A stretch of 56,265 nt of DNA. Source: Dehalococcoidia bacterium UBA1123. GTDB lineage: Bacteria > Chloroflexota > Dehalococcoidia > Lucifugimonadales > UBA1123. Within the stretch, counting starts at the first letter, position 1. Each line of letters opens with the position of its first letter. The notes below the pieces were generated by a model, which did not search any database, had not been told where the DNA came from, and worked only from the letters and a program-made list of their open reading frames with translations. Both the position numbers and the translations under genes were made by a program. Of the stretch, positions 52,130 to 56,265 are shown piece by piece. The stretch is taken from NCBI GenBank assembly GCA_002313895.1, contig DCAW01000121.1, positions 1 to 56,265 of the forward strand, read 5' to 3'.

Positions 52130-53221
52130 ATGAGCAACACACTCGGAGAAATGTTTCGCATTAGCACATGGGGAGAGTCCCACGGCGACGCCATCGGTGT
52201 CACAGTGGATGGTTGTCCTCCCAGGTTGCCGTTGGACGTTGCAGATATTCAAAAGGAGCTAGACAGGCGCAGGCCGGGTCAAAGCGAAATTTCGACTCAG
52301 AGAAAAGAAGGCGACCAGGCAGAAATTTTGTCAGGAGTTTTCGAAGGCCTGACTCTCGGAACTCCGATTCTGGTGTCTGTCTGGAATCGCGACGCACGAA
52401 GTCGCGATTACGAGCATATGCGAACGACCTATCGGCCATCCCACGCCGACTACACGTACGACGCAAAATATGGAATCCGCAACTGGATGGGTGGAGGACG
52501 AGCCAGCGCTCGGGAGACGATTGGCCGGGTCGCGGCTGGCGCCATTGCCAAGAAGTTCCTGGCGGCGGCGTTCGGGGTGGAGATTGTCGGTTACGTCAAA
52601 CAGGTCTGGACGATCAACGCTCAGGTCGACCCGGACACAGTCACGCAGGCCGACGTTGAGTCCAATATAGTCCGATGCCCAGACGAAGACGTTGCTTTTC
52701 AGATGATCGAACGTATCAAAGAGGCCCGCAAAGATGGGGACTCCTTGGGGGGAGTAGTGGAGTGCGTTGCGCGAAACGTTCCACCCGGACTGGGCGAGCC
52801 GGTGTTCGACAAACTGGAGGCTGACCTTGCAAAATCGTTGCTCTCAATGCCTGCGTGCAAGGGATTTGAGGTTGGTTCCGGGTTCGCGGGAACCACAATG
52901 ACAGGCTCGACCCACAATGACCCGTTTTACAATGATGGTGGCCGAATTCGCACTCGGACCAACTACTCAGGCGGAATCCAGGGCGGCATCAGCAACGGCG
53001 AAAATATCGTCATTCGTGGAGCGTTCAAACCCACCGCGACCATCCTCCAGGCGCAGGAGACTGTCGACAACGAAGGCAACACCGCCGTAATGAAGGGCAG
53101 GGGCCGTCATGACCCTTGTGTGCTACCCAGGGCCGTTCCAATCGTCGAGTCGATGATGGCCCTCGTTCTGGCAGATCACGCGCTCAGGCATCAGGGTCAA
53201 ACCGGGATCACATTCGAGTGA
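52130..53221 (+). CDS. aroC: Chorismate synthase
   Basis: Last enzyme of the shikimate pathway: converts EPSP to chorismate with reduced FMN. The 363 residues have the full set of motifs: GESHG near the start, RRRPGQS, RPSHADYTY, GGGRASARET, and the late RHDPCVLPRAVPIVE. Length is normal. GAGGGA precedes the ATG. No other shikimate genes are adjacent. Its start is about 36 bp after the broken aldo/keto reductase and it ends convergently with an SDR gene. Confidence 0.97.
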   Translation: MSNTLGEMFRISTWGESHGDAIGVTVDGCPPRLPLDVADIQKELDRRRPGQSEISTQRKEGDQAEILSGVFEGLTLGTPILVSVWNRDARSRDYEHMRTTYRPSHADYTYDAKYGIRNWMGGGRASARETIGRVAAGAIAKKFLAAAFGVEIVGYVKQVWTINAQVDPDTVTQADVESNIVRCPDEDVAFQMIERIKEARKDGDSLGGVVECVARNVPPGLGEPVFDKLEADLAKSLLSMPACKGFEVGSGFAGTTMTGSTHNDPFYNDGGRIRTRTNYSGGIQGGISNGENIVIRGAFKPTATILQAQETVDNEGNTAVMKGRGRHDPCVLPRAVPIVESMMALVLADHALRHQGQTGITFE

Positions 53222-53222
53222 A

Positions 53223-53270
53223 ATGGTCGAAATGCAAAACGTGTCGACCATGTGATCCAGACCGACACGT
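53223..53270. terminator. Overlapping hairpins between converging aroC and SDR genes
   Basis: ATGGTCG (53223-53229) pairs with CGACCAT (53245-53251), and ACGTGTCG (53239-53246) pairs with CGACACGT (53263-53270). The two stems overlap and exclude each other. No strong T tract is present; a weak bidirectional terminator is possible. Confidence 0.25.
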
Positions 53271-53300
53271 CATGATTTCCAATAATGGAGGCATCAAAAC

Positions 53301-54092
53301 CTAGACGACTGGTGATGTCCCTCCGTCGATGTTGACTGCGATTCCTGTCAGATAGCTGGCCCTCTCGGACGCCAGGAACGCTATGACGTCGCCAGCCTCG
53401 GCGGCTTCGCCTACGCGGCCCAAAGGCACGCGGCTACCCATGCTCTCGTACATTCCTTCGAGTGTGTTGTCGGGGTTGTCAGACATTGTGCGCTCAAACC
53501 GAGATTCGTGCTGTCCGCTTTTGATCAATCCGATGCAAACGGTGTTTACCAGGATGTTATCCGGAGCGAATTCCTTGGACATGGCTTTGGTCACGGCAAT
53601 GCCTGCTGCTCGGCTCACTGAGGTAGGAACCGATGCCGCGGCCGGCGCCTTCGCGCCCAGGTTGGTCACGTTGATAATCCTTCCGCCACCCTGTTCTCTC
53701 ATGTGCGGAATCGCCAGGCGACAGAATCTTATGGCTCCGAAGAGTTTCAGGTCCAAGTCCGTTTGCCAACCTTCGTCTGTCACGCTCTCGAAGGGGCCGG
53801 CCGCAGACGTGCCGGCGTTGTTCACGAGAATGTCCAGACGACCGAACTGCGACAGCGTGGCGTCGATCACCTTCTGGACGCCCTCGGCAGTGCTGACATC
53901 CGCCGTTACGGCCAACACCTCGCCCCCGGTCGCCGCGCGGATTTCGTCAGCCGCAGCGTTCAAGACGTCTTCGCGCCGCGCGCAGATAGTCGCCTTGGCG
54001 CCCTCAGCGACCATCGAAAGCGCCGCTGCCTTGCCGATTCCTTCACTGCCACCTGTAACCAGTGCGACTTTTCCTGTCAATCCCAGGTCCAT
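53301..54092 (-). CDS. SDR-fold protein lacking the usual catalytic triad
   Basis: A 263-residue Rossmann-fold protein with the SDR nucleotide site TGGSEGIG (13-20), NNAG (91-94) and the standard C-terminal end (ASYLTGIAVNIDGG). The catalytic residues differ: the Ser position after IIN reads VTN (N144), and the YxxxK motif is replaced by TSVSR (T157, R161). The protein aligns over its whole length, so this looks like a fixed subfamily difference rather than damage. It may bind NAD(P) without standard SDR chemistry or act by another residue. It is 37 bp after glcF on the same strand. The ATG is preceded by a GAGAGGAG stretch. Confidence 0.9.
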   Translation of the reverse strand: MDLGLTGKVALVTGGSEGIGKAAALSMVAEGAKATICARREDVLNAAADEIRAATGGEVLAVTADVSTAEGVQKVIDATLSQFGRLDILVNNAGTSAAGPFESVTDEGWQTDLDLKLFGAIRFCRLAIPHMREQGGGRIINVTNLGAKAPAAASVPTSVSRAAGIAVTKAMSKEFAPDNILVNTVCIGLIKSGQHESRFERTMSDNPDNTLEGMYESMGSRVPLGRVGEAAEAGDVIAFLASERASYLTGIAVNIDGGTSPVV

Positions 54093-54129
54093 GAAACTCT
54101 CCTCTCGGAATTGGTAATTTCTTTGCCTA

Positions 54130-55458
54130 CTATTCTTTTTCTTCTTTGCGGTACGCCTCGTCTAACAGGTCTGTGACATAGCGGACCTCGACGGGCATAT
54201 TATTTTCCCCAACGCCCATCTGTAACTGCATCAAGCAACCCGGATTGGCCGTCGCGACGATGTTGGCTCCGGTCTCCGCCACGGCTTCCATCTTCGTTTT
54301 CAAGATTCGGAGTGAAAGATTGCGTTCGGTGATCATGTAAGTTCCACCACCGCCGCAGCAGATCGAGGCATTGGGAAGCTCGACGAATTCAACGCCTGGG
54401 ATCGAGTTGAGAATGATTCGTGGCGGGGCAGTGACCCGTTGGGCGTTGGAGAGGTGACACGAGTCCTGGTACGTCACCCGACAATCCAGGCTGGCATCGG
54501 GAGGCTCATAGGGTAGTTCTACCAGATACTCATGGATGTCCTTGATTTTGCTAGATAGTTCGAGAGCTTTCTCAGCGTATTCGCTGTCGTCCTGGAGCAG
54601 TTCATGATATTCCTTCATTCTCGACCCGCATCCCGCTGACGCAACGATGATCGCGTCTACATCCTCAGCCAGGAATCCGTCAATGTTTCTGCGAGCGAGA
54701 TCGCGGGCGGTGGACAGGTCGCCGATGTGAGAGTTCATGGCTCCGCAACAAACTTGATTTTTGGGAACCACCACCTCAACGCCGTTGCGGGTCAACACCC
54801 GGACGACGGCGTTCATCTGTGGACCGTGCACCAAAGGCATGACACAACCGGAGAGAATAGCGACGCGATTGGTTTTTTCGCCTTTGGCGGGAATCACCTG
54901 GCCGCTTGCTTTGAAGGTCGTCGATGGAATCTTCGGCATTGAGCTTTCCATGTCGGCGAGGTCGGGGGAAACGCGCTTGAGCAGGCCTGACTTTCGGACC
55001 ATATTTTGCAGTCCCGAGTTCTGATAAAAACGCGCCACGCCGACGGCCAAGCTTAATCGGCCTTGCTCCGGCACGACCCACTTCAAAACAGCGTCAGTCG
55101 CCATGCCCTTAACAGAATTCCTGCGTTTTTCCGAAACCTCGGCCATCGTCGTTTCTATAAGTTTGCCGTATGGCACCCCAGACGGGCAGGCGACTTCACA
55201 AGCGCGGCACTGAACGCACAGATCCCAGTGGCGCATCACCGGTTCCGTCATCTCGATACGACCCTCGTTGACCGCTTTCATCAGTGCAATGCGGCCTCGC
55301 GGGGATTCAGTCTCAAGACCGGTTTCAAGATACGTCGGGCACGCTTGCAGGCAGAACCCGCAGTGGACACACTTGTAAAGGTCTGATTCGTCTGCGCCTC
55401 CCAGGCCTGAAAAGAGACGTGAAATGCTGGGTTTTTGCTGTTCGTTCGGCATTGTCAT
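54130..55458 (-). CDS. glcF: Glycolate oxidase iron-sulfur subunit-like protein
   Basis: A 442-residue Fe-S protein with two 4Fe-4S motifs (CVHCGFCLQACP and CVQCRACEVACP) and two CCG domains (SGCVMP with VCCGAMN, and later SCHLSNAQR with CCGGGG). This matches GlcF and related LutA/GlpC-type subunits that pass electrons from a flavoprotein to the quinone pool. The start codon overlaps the stop of the FAD-binding gene by one base (TGATG), so they form one complex. Glycolate or a 2-hydroxyacid such as lactate are likely substrates. Confidence 0.92.
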   Translation of the reverse strand: MTMPNEQQKPSISRLFSGLGGADESDLYKCVHCGFCLQACPTYLETGLETESPRGRIALMKAVNEGRIEMTEPVMRHWDLCVQCRACEVACPSGVPYGKLIETTMAEVSEKRRNSVKGMATDAVLKWVVPEQGRLSLAVGVARFYQNSGLQNMVRKSGLLKRVSPDLADMESSMPKIPSTTFKASGQVIPAKGEKTNRVAILSGCVMPLVHGPQMNAVVRVLTRNGVEVVVPKNQVCCGAMNSHIGDLSTARDLARRNIDGFLAEDVDAIIVASAGCGSRMKEYHELLQDDSEYAEKALELSSKIKDIHEYLVELPYEPPDASLDCRVTYQDSCHLSNAQRVTAPPRIILNSIPGVEFVELPNASICCGGGGTYMITERNLSLRILKTKMEAVAETGANIVATANPGCLMQLQMGVGENNMPVEVRYVTDLLDEAYRKEEKE

Positions 55459-56265
55459 CAGATTCGTCCAATGAAACGACCAGGGTTAAGAATGCCCTTA
55501 GGGTCGTACTGCTGTTTCATTCTTCGCATTATTTCGATGGAGTCTCCTGCTTCTCCCCACACATCAAATTCGGATTTCAACTCGACAGGGCATCGTTCGA
55601 TAATTGCTGAGCCTCCAAGGCTGACAGCTCCTCCACGCAATGCTCGAATCGCATTACCTGATGATTCCAGCTTGTTGTTTGTGTTTCCTGATTGCCAAAA
55701 TACCATGACGTTGCCATAACCCGGACTAGCCACGAAGGAAGGAGCATTGTCAGCCAGCGACGCTTTGATCGCGTCAATATATGTCTGGACTTGGTTCGGA
55801 ACCAAGGACACGCGAAGCACGACTTCTGGCGGCGGCTGATCAACCCATCCGAAGTCAGAAATTCGCCTCCAGAGATCAAGAGCAAAACCGCCATCTACGA
55901 TTTCAATGGTCGTTCCGCCGCCTGCCCGGCTGGCCTGAATGGTTTCGTCTACCATACGGGCCAGACCGCGAGGCCTGCCGCCCAATCTGACAGCCAAATA
56001 CTGCTCGCCTTCAATATTGCTCATGCCTGTTGCCGATAACACTCCGCGGTCGAACACATTCAAAGCCAGTGGTGTCACTTGTCCATTGAAGATGGAAAGC
56101 GCGACGTCGCCGCATGATTTCGAATTGTCGAACGCGGCCAACACCGTCTTCTCATTGGCAGGTTTAGGCGTCAGCTTGAACGATACTTCGCATACTACTC
56201 CCAGGCTTCCTAAGCCGCCTACATGCAACCTTGCCATATCGTATCCGCTGACGTTCTTCACGACC
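55458..56265 (-). CDS. glcE: FAD-binding oxidase subunit, GlcE-like, C-terminal part
   Basis: The gene enters from the right edge; 269 codons of its C-terminal part are present. VKNVSGYDMARLHVGGLGSLGVV near the edge is the hallmark FAD-domain end of GlcD/GlcE proteins, and DPKGILNPGRF is the conserved C-terminal motif. The reading frame continues beyond the window, so any apparent start inside is not real. It overlaps glcF by one base. The extent of the missing N-terminal FAD domain and a possible separate glcD gene cannot be judged from here. Confidence 0.9.
   Translation of the reverse strand, partial: VVKNVSGYDMARLHVGGLGSLGVVCEVSFKLTPKPANEKTVLAAFDNSKSCGDVALSIFNGQVTPLALNVFDRGVLSATGMSNIEGEQYLAVRLGGRPRGLARMVDETIQASRAGGGTTIEIVDGGFALDLWRRISDFGWVDQPPPEVVLRVSLVPNQVQTYIDAIKASLADNAPSFVASPGYGNVMVFWQSGNTNNKLESSGNAIRALRGGAVSLGGSAIIERCPVELKSEFDVWGEAGDSIEIMRRMKQQYDPKGILNPGRFIGRI

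Noticed and set aside
53383..54117. Plus-strand open frame opposite the SDR gene
   Set aside because: Antisense to an SDR-fold gene; composition follows from codon use on the other strand.
1..56265. CRISPR arrays, tRNA or rRNA genes, insertion sequences, phage or defence genes
   Set aside because: No regularly spaced repeats, tRNA T-loop and acceptor patterns, transposase, integrase or restriction genes could be found on reading both strands.

Overview
The window reads as a piece of a bacterial chromosome with dense, mostly intact housekeeping and catabolic genes, short intergenic gaps and Shine-Dalgarno-led starts (many GTG and TTG). No rRNA, tRNA, CRISPR array, insertion sequence or phage gene is visible. 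The gene content suggests a free-living Chloroflexota bacterium of the Dehalococcoidia/SAR202 kind: an RNase HII-YraN fusion, many oxidoreductases, SDRs, MFS exporters and small-molecule catabolic enzymes, a tungsten/molybdenum enzyme cluster, and a glycolate-oxidase-like pair. That assignment is inference from gene content and needs a phylogeny of AroC, ValS or MnmA.

Layout. 1-9940: the end of a DUF2723 membrane protein, divergent from valS; two MFS transporters; an M14 peptidase tightly followed by an amidohydrolase. 10188-12342: small plus-strand genes (EVE, TPR, VOC, SRPBCC). 12345-18370: a minus-strand operon for a 2-oxoacid or acetoin dehydrogenase complex (E1 alpha, E1 beta, E2 with two E3-binding domains), an AcoX-like ATP-NAD kinase-fold protein and a gamma-glutamyltransferase. 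18541-24258: information processing and housekeeping (RNase HII-YraN fusion, DinB-fold protein, mnmA, rsfS, ndk, tsaB, tsaE, a metallophosphoesterase). 24268-31877: a hypothetical gene, an esterase, then a sugar-catabolism set (GH4 glycosidase, HpcH aldolase, zinc dehydrogenase, aldo/keto reductase, IlvD/Edd dehydratase). 32681-45251: a 12.6 kb minus-strand operon carrying fhs, two moeA-type genes (one fused to a substrate-binding domain), mobA, moaD, a tungsten aldehyde:ferredoxin oxidoreductase and a three-subunit NAD-type formate dehydrogenase. 45419-56265: dehydrogenases, a protein made of two copies of an unrecognised HYHYGP domain, an Eis-type acetyltransferase pseudogene, an MFS exporter with a structured leader, a broken aldo/keto reductase, aroC, an SDR that lacks the catalytic triad, and glcF with the C-terminal part of glcE.

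How the genes fit together. The large minus-strand operon links formate oxidation or CO2 reduction, entry of formate into the folate C1 pool, aldehyde oxidation and the cofactor synthesis that both large metalloenzymes need. The sugar block could form a non-phosphorylative route (glycosidase, sugar dehydrogenase, acid dehydratase, 2-keto-3-deoxy aldolase), but its glycosidase gene has two in-frame stop codons. Three plus-strand genes (GH4, Eis, aldo/keto reductase) are broken by in-frame stops of all three kinds while their protein-level similarity is still intact. This points to recent gene decay, sequence error or, less likely, readthrough. No clear new defence or mobile system was found. 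The most unusual items are the aldehyde oxidoreductase/formate dehydrogenase/molybdopterin/fhs operon, the nonsense-interrupted genes, a leaderless rsfS promoter and a structured, terminator-like leader ahead of an exporter gene.
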